Source: Ramicandelaber brevisporus (taxonomy: Eukaryota > Kickxellomycota > Ramicandelaberales > Ramicandelaberaceae). From it: a stretch of 19,634 bases of DNA. Both the position numbers and the translations under genes were made by a program. The stretch is taken from assembly GCA_025201865.1 (NCBI GenBank), contig MU602667.1, positions 102,835 through 122,468 on the forward strand. Direction: 5' to 3'. The notes beneath the pieces are model-generated. The model did not search any database. It worked only from the letters and a program-made list of their open reading frames with translations, and had not been told where the DNA came from. Shown here one piece after another: positions 1 through 7,605 of the stretch (within the stretch, counting starts at the first letter, position 1; each line of letters opens with the position of its first letter).

Positions 1-3
1 CAA

Positions 4-489
4 TTAAGCACGAAGCTTTCTTTGCAGCCAGTGCTTGGACCATTCACCAGCTTCACGCAGTCTCTGGCGCACGCTCACAAAGCACTTGCCGCAAACCCGA
101 TGCTCAAGTTTTGGAGCGCCGCAGCCTGGGCATGGCACAATGTCTTTACGGTTCTTCAAACCCTTGTTGGTTGAACGCATACGCTTCTTGCGGTGAGTTG
201 TGCGCTTCTTTGGAACTGCAAGCAGGATTCCCTTCCAGCCACCGAGCAAGTCATCCAGCAACTCGCGGGCACGCTCAATGACCTGCTGGCCGAGAGTCGA
301 AGAGCTGGGCTGTTGAGTGACAGCAGCTGCTGATGCTGGCAAAGCACAAGATTGCTGGAAGATTGAAGGAGCTGAAGCGGTGTATGAGAACAGACGTGTC
401 CGGACAAGAGCAGTCGCAGGCCGAACTGAAGCTGTAGCAGCAGCGCGCTTGGATGCTGCCGAGATCAATCGTGCTGTGCTTGCAAGCAT
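4..489 (-). CDS. Mitochondrial large-subunit ribosomal protein bL32m
   Basis: The 161-aa product is a structural protein of the mitochondrial 54S (large) ribosomal subunit. Residues 91-149 form the conserved L32 core: it starts AVPKKRTTHRKKR, as in bacterial L32, and carries a zinc ribbon with Cys120, Cys123, Cys133 and Cys136. Residues 1 to about 60 are rich in Ala, Ser and Arg with almost no acidic residues, as expected of a mitochondrial targeting presequence. The start is the ATG at 489. The frame stays open 20 codons further upstream to another ATG at 549, but that stretch is AT-rich, encodes Ile/Lys-rich sequence and would bury the presequence, so I read it as 5' leader. The stop TAA lies at 4-6, so the gene is complete. 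Family identification is firm; exact presequence cleavage cannot be read from sequence alone. Confidence 0.93.
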   Translation of the reverse strand: MLASTARLISAASKRAAATASVRPATALVRTRLFSYTASAPSIFQQSCALPASAAAVTQQPSSSTLGQQVIERARELLDDLLGGWKGILLAVPKKRTTHRKKRMRSTNKGLKNRKDIVPCPGCGAPKLEHRVCGKCFVSVRQRLREAGEWSKHWLQRKLRA

Positions 490-615
490 TTCGATTATTA
501 TTATTTTTTTTACAGTCAAGTTTTTTTTGTTGTAGATCACCCACAACAATTGACCATTGAAGGTTGACCATTGGGATACTGATATCTGTTGAATTCTGGC
601 ACAGGAAGTAATTGA

Positions 616-650
616 ATAGATATAGATATAGATATAGATATAGATGTAGA
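616..650. repeat. ATAGAT hexanucleotide microsatellite
   Basis: About five imperfect tandem copies of ATAGAT lie in the 251-bp gap between the start of the bL32m gene and the stop of the upstream zinc-finger gene. Nothing else in the gap (490-740) looks like a gene. It must hold the bL32m promoter and the 3' UTR of the next gene, both read on the minus strand. Confidence 0.85.
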
Positions 651-740
651 TGGATAGTAATGATGAGTGTGTATAAATGACGATATAATGGAAACGATAT
701 AATAGATAGAATGGTTAGTCGATTGTTGATTGTTGATTGT

Positions 741-1511
741 TTAAGATGGCGTGGCAAGAGCATCTTTCAGCGACTTGGACATGGCTTCCCATTGCGCCAC
801 CATCTGCTCCGGATGTTCTTTGGCTATGTGTTTCTGTGGATCACTGCTGCACTGAACGCACAGGTTAATTCCACAATGTCTGCAGCTGTACAGCGGCTCA
901 CCAGAGCGTTTACATAGAGGGCAAGGGCCGGTCAGCATAAAGTATGGACCTTTGAAAGTAACACCGCCCATCTTCATAGTTGCTGGCTGTGGAAACTGAG
1001 ATGGATGTTGCCATTGCTGTTGCTGTTGTTGCTGTTGAGCTGGTGGCGGAGGTGGTGGCTGTGGCTGTTGATAGCTTGTTGTCGATGTTTGAGAGTACAG
1101 CGGCTGCTGCTGTTGTACAGGCTGCTGGAACATTGAGTATGGATAGGACATTGAAGATTGCTGCTGTGGTTGTTGCTGCTGCTGCTGGTGTGACTGTGAC
1201 TGTGCTTGTGGCTGATATGTAGTGGACATTGACGGCGACATCATTTGTGCCAGCAGCTGATCACGCACGTTCTGCTGAGGATCAATGATGATACTTCCGG
1301 GCAATAGTGATGGGAAAGTACCAAATCCACTACCAGTAGCGCCGCTGCCTACGCCCATGGATGATGCACCGTATTGGGGAAGGGCAGGTGCTGATGCGAA
1401 TAGAGAAGATGTCTGGGAGCTAGCGGTTGTAGCTGGAGTATCTGTGGTTGTAGCAGTACCAAAGTTGAAGAAGCTGCCGGAGTGGCTGCTACCGTACTTT
1501 GAGTTGTCCAT
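741..1511 (-). CDS. PolyQ protein with C-terminal ZZ/DC1-like zinc finger
   Basis: Protein of 256 aa; I do not recognise a named orthologue. Residues 1-100 are Ser/Thr/Gly/Ala-rich, with few charges. Residues 101-175 are Gln- and Pro-rich, with runs of eight Q and six P. Residues 190-235 form a compact Cys/His module: Cys197, Cys200, Cys210, Cys213, Cys218, Cys221, His228 and His233, spaced C-x2-C-x9-C-x2-C-x4-C-x2-C-x6-H-x4-H. This spacing fits a cross-brace, two-zinc fold of the ZZ or DC1 kind, which usually binds peptides or lipids rather than DNA. The chosen start (MDNSKYG) is preceded in frame by 135 open codons whose translation is a Phe/Leu/Ser-rich pyrimidine-tract product, so they are taken as leader. 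The low-complexity N-terminal half suggests a disordered scaffold or condensate-forming region. That the gene is real is quite likely; its function is unknown. Confidence 0.8.
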   Translation of the reverse strand: MDNSKYGSSHSGSFFNFGTATTTDTPATTASSQTSSLFASAPALPQYGASSMGVGSGATGSGFGTFPSLLPGSIIIDPQQNVRDQLLAQMMSPSMSTTYQPQAQSQSHQQQQQQPQQQSSMSYPYSMFQQPVQQQQPLYSQTSTTSYQQPQPPPPPPAQQQQQQQQWQHPSQFPQPATMKMGGVTFKGPYFMLTGPCPLCKRSGEPLYSCRHCGINLCVQCSSDPQKHIAKEHPEQMVAQWEAMSKSLKDALATPS

Positions 1512-1562
1512 TTGGATTGTATCTATGTATGTATGTTTAGAAAATCGAGAGCAAACAAACCA

Positions 1563-1805
1563 AAAATAAAGGCAAAAGGGGGACAGTGTGCAAAAAAAAG
1601 AAGTCAAAAAGAAGTCAAAAAGAGGCACTAAAGAAAACAAAGAAAGCGAGAGAGTGTGCACGCGCGGAGGTTTGCAACCCGAAAGAGAATACGGAAAGAA
1701 TAGAATCGAGTGGTGCAGATCATAAGAGAAAGAGAGATAGAGAGAGAGAAAAGGAAAGAGGAAGAAATAGAAAGAAATAGAAAGAAATAGAAAGAGAGAA
1801 TGGGG
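1563..1805. repeat. Polypurine tract with 10-bp AGAAATAGAA repeats
   Basis: The plus strand is strongly biased to A and G, most purely from about 1721 to 1805. Three tandem copies of a 10-bp AGAAATAGAA-type unit lie near 1764-1796. It sits directly upstream of the zinc-finger gene start at 1511, so on the transcribed strand it is a CT-rich leader or promoter. CT-rich blocks are common just upstream of highly expressed fungal genes. A mirror-type purine tract could also adopt a triplex. Confidence 0.7.
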
Positions 1806-1907
1806 AAATGCATCTAAGCCCCCCCACCCCGCGACTATCAGCTGCATCGACAGTGCACAAGCATTCTTCACACTCCGAGGTCGCCTTGCATACATGTCTC
1901 TAGTGAT

Positions 1908-1935
1908 GCAAAGCATGCATTCCGCTATGCTTTGC
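1908..1935. other. Perfect 9-bp inverted repeat with 10-nt loop
   Basis: GCAAAGCAT at 1908-1916 pairs exactly with ATGCTTTGC at 1927-1935. On the plus strand the hairpin is followed at once by a run of T. It lies about 400 bp upstream of the zinc-finger start. It could be a palindromic factor site or an RNA hairpin; no adjacent RNA gene is recognisable. Confidence 0.5.
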
Positions 1936-2247
1936 TTTTTTGTTTTTCTTTTTCTTTTTCAATTTTGTTTTGCCCACGTTACTTCAGTATGTGAGAATGA
2001 TAGTCGAGTATCGGAGGCACTATAAGGTGCTAATTACCGAGAATTCTAAATTGGGACGTAATTACTTTTCGTGTTTTTTTCTTCTCTCCCTCTCCCCTTT
2101 CTTTTTCGTAGAGTGGGGCTGCAGGTGGCGTAATACAACGACATGTGGCCGAACTGTTGCGTTAATTACAATTCGCACGATGGCTTAACCGGAGTGTTTT
2201 TTCTTTTGGTAATGAATGGGGAGGAATGCTGAATTCGATTAGACAGA
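1936..2247. other. Intergenic region, no gene seen
   Basis: This stretch has T- and CT-rich segments (about 1931-1965 and 2068-2110) and no ORF with credible coding character. It should contain the 3' UTR of the arrestin-like gene (stop at 2248) and distal promoter sequence of the zinc-finger gene, both on the minus strand. Confidence 0.6.
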
Positions 2248-3312
2248 CTAAGCAATATTAGCACGATTAAGCATTCCGGCAGATTGCTCGGCAGTAAGCG
2301 GTGACACGACTAATGGTGCTTCCACTTCAATGTCTTTAGCACCCTTCAACAGCACCTTGATCTTTGCCTTGAATTTCACGGTCAGCTGCGGCGCACTTAC
2401 TGTCACCAGGGTCACTTCTCGTTTTGGCACAATTACGTACATTGACACACCGAGAGAGCCATCAGTCTCTCGTAGCGTTAATTGGGCCGGATCGGTGCAC
2501 TCAACGCTGACAACATATTCTTTATCCATGTTCCGGACGGTGCCCCATTTATCTTGAATGAAGGCGTGTCGCTTGATGCCAAACATGATGCCTTTTACAG
2601 ACACGCCTCTGGGGAATCCGCGAATTCCGAGATGGAGAGTGAGCTTGTCGCCTGGGCCGACACAGAGCCGAGGACCGACAACACAATTCCAAGACATGCC
2701 GAGCTGAAGGTGATGGTTGGGCAACACCAGAGAGCCTTGGACGTTGTTGCTCGGGTGCATTGGCTGAACAGCCGGAGACAGGTTGATGACTGGCACTGGA
2801 ACTTCAATGGTCTTGGTCGTGTATCCAAAGAACAGCTTGCGCTTCTTCTTCAACAGCACCTCGAGCTTGTATCGGATCTCACCATGCGGAATCTCCACTG
2901 CAGTGGCCAGCATCGTACTGCTCTCATTTGGCAAGTCGATTCGAAACGTGTGCTGCTCTCTCCGAATCGCCTTGTACGGAAACTCCTTCTCTTCCCACAG
3001 CAACCTCGTTTCATCAACCAAGCGTACCGTATTTTTGTGGTGCTCATTAACCCGCTCCATCTTACCATTGCGATGCACATGCTTGGTCTCGGTCCACCAT
3101 ACCTGTACCTTGCCGGAGAACCGCACGCTTAGCTGCTGAGCTTTGGCAGGCTGGTCGTTTGGATAGTTGACATGCACAGTGCCGACAATGGCGGATGGGG
3201 TGAGGCCAATGTAGCCGGTGATCAGCTGGCCCGGATTGAGGGTGCCAGCATTGGCGTCTTGCTGCATCACATACAGCTTTGGCTTGTTGGCTTGGTAATC
3301 TTGACTGGTCAT
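2248..3312 (-). CDS. Arrestin-domain (alpha-arrestin-like) protein
   Basis: Protein of 354 aa with the two beta-sandwich lobes of the arrestin fold. The N lobe is about residues 8-175: a Pro-Gly turn before the second strand, an AQQLSVRFSGKVQVWW segment typical of arrestin_N, and an HTFRIDLPNE strand followed by a PHGEIRYKLEV strand. The C lobe is about 185-340 and ends in a V-x-A-P-L-V-V strand. Alpha-arrestins are cytosolic adaptors that link membrane transporters or receptors to ubiquitin ligases and endocytosis. This protein is compact and has no PPxY motif within the 354 aa. The start at 3312 (MTSQDYQ) follows an A-rich leader. The frame stays open 94 codons further upstream, through simple CT/CA-rich sequence that happens to contain a PPSY tetrapeptide (see findings). 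Fold assignment is confident, orthology is not. Confidence 0.82.
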   Translation of the reverse strand: MTSQDYQANKPKLYVMQQDANAGTLNPGQLITGYIGLTPSAIVGTVHVNYPNDQPAKAQQLSVRFSGKVQVWWTETKHVHRNGKMERVNEHHKNTVRLVDETRLLWEEKEFPYKAIRREQHTFRIDLPNESSTMLATAVEIPHGEIRYKLEVLLKKKRKLFFGYTTKTIEVPVPVINLSPAVQPMHPSNNVQGSLVLPNHHLQLGMSWNCVVGPRLCVGPGDKLTLHLGIRGFPRGVSVKGIMFGIKRHAFIQDKWGTVRNMDKEYVVSVECTDPAQLTLRETDGSLGVSMYVIVPKREVTLVTVSAPQLTVKFKAKIKVLLKGAKDIEVEAPLVVSPLTAEQSAGMLNRANIA

Positions 3313-3777
3313 CTTGAAGCCGTGTCTTGTAATCTCTCTCTCTCTCTTTTTTGTTTTCTGTTTTCTTTGGTATGAGGGAGGCGTGTGTGTGCGTGTGTGT
3401 TTTGTGCTTGTGTAAGAACTGCTAGCAGGAATAGCGAGAGCAAGAGAGACGGGGAAACGAGAAGCGAGACGAGATTGGAGGTGGAGCTTTATCAAGTGCA
3501 TCATCATTGCTGCTCTGTGGCTTGTCCTGCATCTCCGCTGCGCTTCAACCAAGCCACCAAGTTCCTGAGATTCTTTTCTTCCGCCAATCTCCACCGATAC
3601 TCGTGCTTACATTAGGGGAGAGTGTGTTAATTTCATTCTTCAAAGGTTGGTTACAAGCTCAGCACTATCCGCAGCTGATCAATGTGACAAACATGAATGA
3701 ATTGGATCGATGCTCATTCATCGACATGTTATTAAAAGGACAAAGACAAATAAAAACCGGAACGTGTTTAAAAGAGT
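3313..3777. other. Arrestin leader/promoter and distal Puf6 3' region
   Basis: This region contains a CT run (about 3332-3350), a GT-rich run (about 3382-3402) and AG-rich sequence (3425-3482). On the minus strand these form the probable 5' leader of the arrestin-like gene. No coding gene is supported. Confidence 0.55.
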
Positions 3778-3981
3778 GTTATTTATTTTCCACCAGCTTT
3801 GCGCTTCTTACCAGCTGGAGTGCTCTTCTTTGGGGTTTCCTTAGCAGCAGCTCCAACGCCAAGTGTCTTGAGGATGGTTGTTATTTATTTTCCACCAGCT
3901 TTGCGCTTCTTACCAGCTGGAGTGCTCTTCTTTGGGGTTTCCTTAGCAGCAGCTCCAACACCAAGCGTCTTGAGAATGGTT
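3778..3981. repeat. 102-bp tandem duplication of the Puf6 3' end
   Basis: Two direct copies, 3778-3879 and 3880-3981, are identical at 99 of 102 positions. The right-hand copy encodes the last 31 residues of Puf6 plus its stop. The left-hand copy lies past the stop in the 3' UTR and repeats the same 31 codons and a second TAA in the same frame, because 102 is a multiple of three. The three differences (ATT/ATC, ACG/ACA, GGT/GGC) are all synonymous third-base transitions. Confidence 0.95.
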
Positions 3982-6194
3982 GCAGCATTGGACTTCTCGC
4001 CCATGGTGGATGAGGTCTCCTTGAGTGCCTTGACAGCATCCTTGTCGGCGCTGAGCAGTTTCTTGAGCTTCTCGGCAGTGCTTGGGGCTTCAAGCAACAT
4101 CAGGATTGCGAACGCACCAGCACCAGTGGCAAAGTGAGCGAGATGGCTTGTTGGAAGTGCATCCAAGACCAGCTGTGCGAAATCAGCATCTTGAGGCTCA
4201 TCATCTGGCATGGATGGGTCAGCCTTTGCAACTGGCTTGTGAGATGCCTTGATGAGGAATGCAAAAGTACGATGTGCGACAGAGTGCTCCAATGGATGGC
4301 AGAACAATCCATCCTCATCTTCGTCCTCATCTTCTTCACCATCTTCCTCCTCAGCATCGTCATCCTTGCTGTCAGTTTCCTTCTTGCCATCCTCTTCATC
4401 ATCTCCATCTTCACCATCATCGTCGCTGTCCTCGTTGCCGTTAGCAGCATCAGCATCAGCATCAGCAGTATCATTCTCATCCTCTTCGGCTTCTTCAACT
4501 TGTCTTCCAATGGAGTCGGCATCAGCCACCAGGGCAATGAGGGCATCGCAGACCTTCTTCCGCTGCTCAGTTGCACCGCGAGCATGCAAAAGTGTCTCAG
4601 TAACCAGCGCATTCAACTCTGGATTGAACAATAATCTGCCTGGATATTTTGCAACAAACTCGCACAGCTCCTTAGAGATGGCCTCAAGCAGCTCACGGCG
4701 TCTGACTGGATCATCCTTCTTGCTCATCAAACGACGAACATCGTCATTAGCAATCAGAGTGTCGATGATATCCTTGGACTGATATCTGCGTGCACGTCCA
4801 GTCAACAAATGCAACAATACGCGACGACCATACTTGTCCAGTGCCAATTCCTTAACATTTTCTCCAATGGTTGACAAGAAGCTAGTTTTGACGAGCTTGG
4901 TATCATCAAAAGACTCGAATACCTGCAACATTACCAAATGGCCGTATTCTTCCTTGCACAAGTCCATTGTGTACGATGAAAAGTGTTTGGCAAGAGCTTT
5001 GCGATCCTTTGGAGTGGCAAATGCAACCAGGAGAGCAGCAGCGCGACTTCCCTCTTTGGTATGAACAAACTCAGCAACACGTTCTTTGCAGTCTTCCAGC
5101 ATTTCATGGGCCAGCTTGAGACCCTCAGCGCGGCGAGCTTCATAATCAACCGCATCGGCTGGAGTTCTAGCTAAAGATACACACTGTTCCAAGTAATCAA
5201 ACAGCGCGCGATGGATGATGGCCATACGAGCTGTGTTTTGCTTATTCAATGCACCAACCAGAGCTTCGCGAAGATGCTTCATCACAGTCGAGCGCTTTTC
5301 TGGATACTCTGACAGGATATCTTGCAGAGAGTGTTTATTGCCACCAGACTTAAACAGAGCAAATTCAGGGCCATAGAATTCCTCAACCAATGCAAACTGC
5401 TCACGCTTGTTTGCATATACAGTGTATGCTTCTTCAATGACTTCACTGGCTTCCTTATGGCGAATCAGTTTGCGTACGCTTCCATACAAATCTTTGATGA
5501 TCAGTGGTCTAAAGGTTGGGCAGTACTTGAGCAGCTTGAACAAAATAAATCTTCCATACAGTGTTTTTGCGAGATCCAGAGTATGACCAGATAATTCCTT
5601 TGCAATTTCATTTCTATCATTTGAGCTTCCCCATTTCAAGATTGTCTGTAATACACGCGAGCAGTCGTGCTTCAATGCAATCTTGGCCACATTTCCTTTA
5701 ATCGTCTCCATCATCTGCTTCATCACTTTGATTCTCTCTTCCTTTGATGTCTCTTTGCAGCGCAGTGGCTCCCATAATCTTTTGGCCTCCATCATGATGG
5801 TTCCAAACGGCTTTTGAGCCTTGCGTTCACGGCGCAATTCACGCTGTTCACGATGGTTCTGTGGGATCGCCTGTTCTGCCTTCTGCTGTTGCTGTTGCTG
5901 TTGCTGGTAATAGCTACCGTTGTTAGTAGCCTTGTCGTACTTGGCCTTCTTGGATGCATGCTGGAATGAACCATCCTCATTGTTATTACCGCCTTCATTG
6001 TCATCGTCTGCGATATCATCCCAACCATCATCCTCATTGTTATTATTATTATTATTATTACTGACGCTGTTAGCTGGTGCCTCTTCCTCGTCAGCTTTAG
6101 TGATCGGCTTGCGACGCTGCAACCCAACCCCACCTGTGGCCTTGCCACCTGCTGTCTTTGTCTTTGACTTGGCTGATCTCGCTGCAATCGCCAT
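3885..6194 (-). CDS. PUF6: Puf6/PUM3 family pumilio-repeat nucleolar protein
   Basis: Protein of 769 aa. Puf6 (human PUM3) is a nucleolar factor that binds structured RNA and takes part in 60S ribosome assembly; in yeast it also represses ASH1 mRNA. Seen here: a basic N-terminus (1-35), a run of eight Asn (46-53), a run of eight Gln (97-104), and a basic segment (110-130). The divergent Puf repeats follow from about 130 to 475, with segments such as KHDCSRVLQTILKWG (175-189), LYGRFILFKLLKYC (212-225), EYGHLVMLQVFESFDD and KYGRRVLLHLLTG (454-466). A CPL-type C-terminal region spans about 480-700 and is interrupted by an almost uninterrupted acidic stretch at 566-629. The tail (750-769) is Lys-rich, as a nuclear localisation signal would be. 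The start at 6194 is the only upstream Met. The AATAAA at the stop may double as a polyadenylation signal. The gene is head-to-head with the OrsD-like gene. Confidence 0.93.
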   Translation of the reverse strand: MAIAARSAKSKTKTAGGKATGGVGLQRRKPITKADEEEAPANSVSNNNNNNNNEDDGWDDIADDDNEGGNNNEDGSFQHASKKAKYDKATNNGSYYQQQQQQQQKAEQAIPQNHREQRELRRERKAQKPFGTIMMEAKRLWEPLRCKETSKEERIKVMKQMMETIKGNVAKIALKHDCSRVLQTILKWGSSNDRNEIAKELSGHTLDLAKTLYGRFILFKLLKYCPTFRPLIIKDLYGSVRKLIRHKEASEVIEEAYTVYANKREQFALVEEFYGPEFALFKSGGNKHSLQDILSEYPEKRSTVMKHLREALVGALNKQNTARMAIIHRALFDYLEQCVSLARTPADAVDYEARRAEGLKLAHEMLEDCKERVAEFVHTKEGSRAAALLVAFATPKDRKALAKHFSSYTMDLCKEEYGHLVMLQVFESFDDTKLVKTSFLSTIGENVKELALDKYGRRVLLHLLTGRARRYQSKDIIDTLIANDDVRRLMSKKDDPVRRRELLEAISKELCEFVAKYPGRLLFNPELNALVTETLLHARGATEQRKKVCDALIALVADADSIGRQVEEAEEDENDTADADADAANGNEDSDDDGEDGDDEEDGKKETDSKDDDAEEEDGEEDEDEDEDGLFCHPLEHSVAHRTFAFLIKASHKPVAKADPSMPDDEPQDADFAQLVLDALPTSHLAHFATGAGAFAILMLLEAPSTAEKLKKLLSADKDAVKALKETSSTMGEKSNAATILKTLGVGAAAKETPKKSTPAGKKRKAGGK

Positions 6195-6430
6195 CTCTTT
6201 TTGACGATCAGTTTTACTTCTTTCTTTCTTTTATTTCTTTTTATTTTTGAAAATTGCTGTGCGCTGAACAAAATTTTCTTTTGAAACGGACGATTTTAAT
6301 AGCACAAACTCAAGCTCTATATCCAACCCAACCATAGCTGACAACATGGTGGAGAACAACCGCTTTGCTAACAATACTGCCATTGCTCATCTTGTTGCAG
6401 TGAATATCATAGTGCTTTTTTTTTAATGGA
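6195..6430. promoter_or_regulatory. Divergent promoter region, Puf6 / OrsD-like gene
   Basis: About 240 bp between the Puf6 start codon and the first proposed coding bases of the plus-strand gene. It is AT-rich next to Puf6 and has a T-run at 6416-6424. Another ATG at 6346 opens a 26-codon frame that ends at the T-run; it could be a uORF or an alternative first exon. No clear TATA box is visible. Confidence 0.45.
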
Positions 6431-6502
6431 ATGACCATGGATGTGAATGTAATATACAAATAAACTCATCAGTATTCTTGCCAGCCTTCACTGCTGCCAT
6501 AG
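6431..6502 (+). other. Proposed short first exon plus intron of the OrsD-like gene
   Basis: The downstream zinc-finger ORF has no in-frame ATG between its upstream stop (TAG, 6500-6502) and the first finger, so a spliced start is expected. A candidate is ATGACC ATGGAT at 6431/6437, the second in a strong Kozak setting (ACCATGG). It reads to 6448, then a GTAATA donor at 6449 and an AG acceptor at 6502 or 6514, both of which keep frame (introns of 54 or 66 nt). The alternative is exon 6346-6399 with a weaker GTGAAT donor. This is inference from sequence only. Confidence 0.3.
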
Positions 6503-7135
6503 TCATTCCAGCAGCCAATCATCGAGAAGAAACAATATGCCTTGAATTATTTAAAAGTGGATGATTTCTATGTTAGTGGTACTAGATGCGGCTATCATAC
6601 TGCGACTGGATTGTTCATTTGTCACGAATGTAAACTAGTACCGGAATGCCTACTCACACACTTGCAACAGAAACATGGATATGATGAGAAATCAATTGAT
6701 AGTACGATTCTGCCAGAGAGGGCTAGAAATAATGGAAATCCCAATCCCAATATCAACCAGCACACCAGTAATCCACATCTCGCACCAGCTATTCGTGATC
6801 CATATCAATGGCGGAATTCCGATATAGTGCAAGGCTGGTTGTGTGTTATGTCCGACTGTGACTATTGCTATCCAACCAGAAAGTCTCGGAATGACCATCA
6901 ACAGAAGGTACATAGAGGCAAGCGACTATCGACAGTTCCTGCACTTGTACTGCGATTAGTTTATGCAAAAACACACACTTCAGGTTATCTCATTATTCAA
7001 CTGGACACACCATCTAACAGCGTAGAACCAAGTCACTCGACAAGTCAATATAATAACGAATGTGATGGCGAAGAGGATGATGGCGATGAATTAGTGCTGA
7101 GCGATTATAGTGATGAAGATGATGATATCATTTAA
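6503..7135 (+). CDS. OrsD-like (DUF3505-type) double zinc-finger protein, 5' exon missing
   Basis: The open frame runs from just after a TAG at 6500-6502 to TAA at 7133-7135, about 210 codons. There are two finger-like motifs. The first is CHECKLVPECLLTHLQQKH (C-x2-C-x9-H-x4-H). The second begins at GWLC and reads C-x4-C-x11-H-x4-H, followed by RGKRLS. This pair, with an LP-containing spacer between them, resembles the N-terminal region of the fungal OrsD family, named from the orsellinic acid cluster of Aspergillus. Its biochemical role is not established. The C-terminus is strongly acidic (Glu/Asp clusters ending DDDII). No ATG precedes finger 1 in this frame, and a start at the first internal Met (after the spacer) would delete finger 1, so a spliced upstream exon is likely (see 6431-6502). 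A non-ATG start is less likely. The family call is moderate; it could also be a derived fragment of a larger OrsD protein. Confidence 0.65.
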   Translation, partial: SFQQPIIEKKQYALNYLKVDDFYVSGTRCGYHTATGLFICHECKLVPECLLTHLQQKHGYDEKSIDSTILPERARNNGNPNPNINQHTSNPHLAPAIRDPYQWRNSDIVQGWLCVMSDCDYCYPTRKSRNDHQQKVHRGKRLSTVPALVLRLVYAKTHTSGYLIIQLDTPSNSVEPSHSTSQYNNECDGEEDDGDELVLSDYSDEDDDII

Positions 7136-7605
7136 CCGGAGATAGTAACAGCCTCATTCACAGCATTAAGCATCGCAATCCAACATGTTTAATGTGACCC
7201 TGCTTAATCGTTCTGAACCTGTCGTCTTTTAATCAACTTATAGTTTGTGTATTAAACGATTGCCATAGGGTGAGCCGATTGCATGTATAGTTGACGAAGT
7301 TGTTGACCGTACAGTGTGACCGATGCATATTTGCAATGTCGGAATCATGCAAAAGTCAACGACCGTGTGCTGTGCCGGGACAATTCCAAAGCACACATGC
7401 ATTACCACTTCTCGACACTTGGAATCGGCTAGGTCAATCCTAAAAATTGACATGGTTGCCTCCCAATTTCTCTCTTTGAAATCCCTCTATACACGGTGAA
7501 AACAAGCCGCGGTTTTGTTGCCTTTCTTCAAAATCACCCAACTTAAAAACTGCTACAACACCAGTATCAGCAACAGCAACAGCACCAGCAGCAGCATCAA
7601 CCGAT
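7136..7605. other. Intergenic region with CAA/CAG-rich Trm112 leader
   Basis: There is no coding signal. The last 40 bases (about 7566-7600) are imperfect CAG/CAA/CAC triplets directly before the Trm112 ATG, an unstructured, G-poor leader. The rest is unremarkable and should carry the 3' UTR of the OrsD-like gene and the Trm112 promoter. Confidence 0.6.

Noticed and set aside
490-549. Longer bL32m start at 549
   Set aside because: It would place AT-rich Ile/Lys sequence ahead of a typical mitochondrial presequence; the ATG at 489 fits better.
1512-1916. In-frame 135-codon N-terminal extension of the zinc-finger gene
   Set aside because: The translation is a Phe/Leu/Ser-rich product of a CT tract with no plausible domain; the MDNSKYG start begins sequence consistent with the rest of the protein.
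3885-3990. Programmed stop readthrough in Puf6 as the main explanation
   Set aside because: The stop is TAA followed by A, a context not known as leaky; assembly or recent duplication is simpler. Kept only as a minor option in the finding.
3507-4013. Plus-strand ORF with an internal protein repeat
   Set aside because: It is the antisense shadow of the duplicated Puf6 tail.
4249-4782. Plus-strand Ser-rich ORF opposite Puf6
   Set aside because: It is antisense to the acidic Glu/Asp codons of Puf6; similar Ser-rich shadows lie opposite Trm112 and the FKBP.
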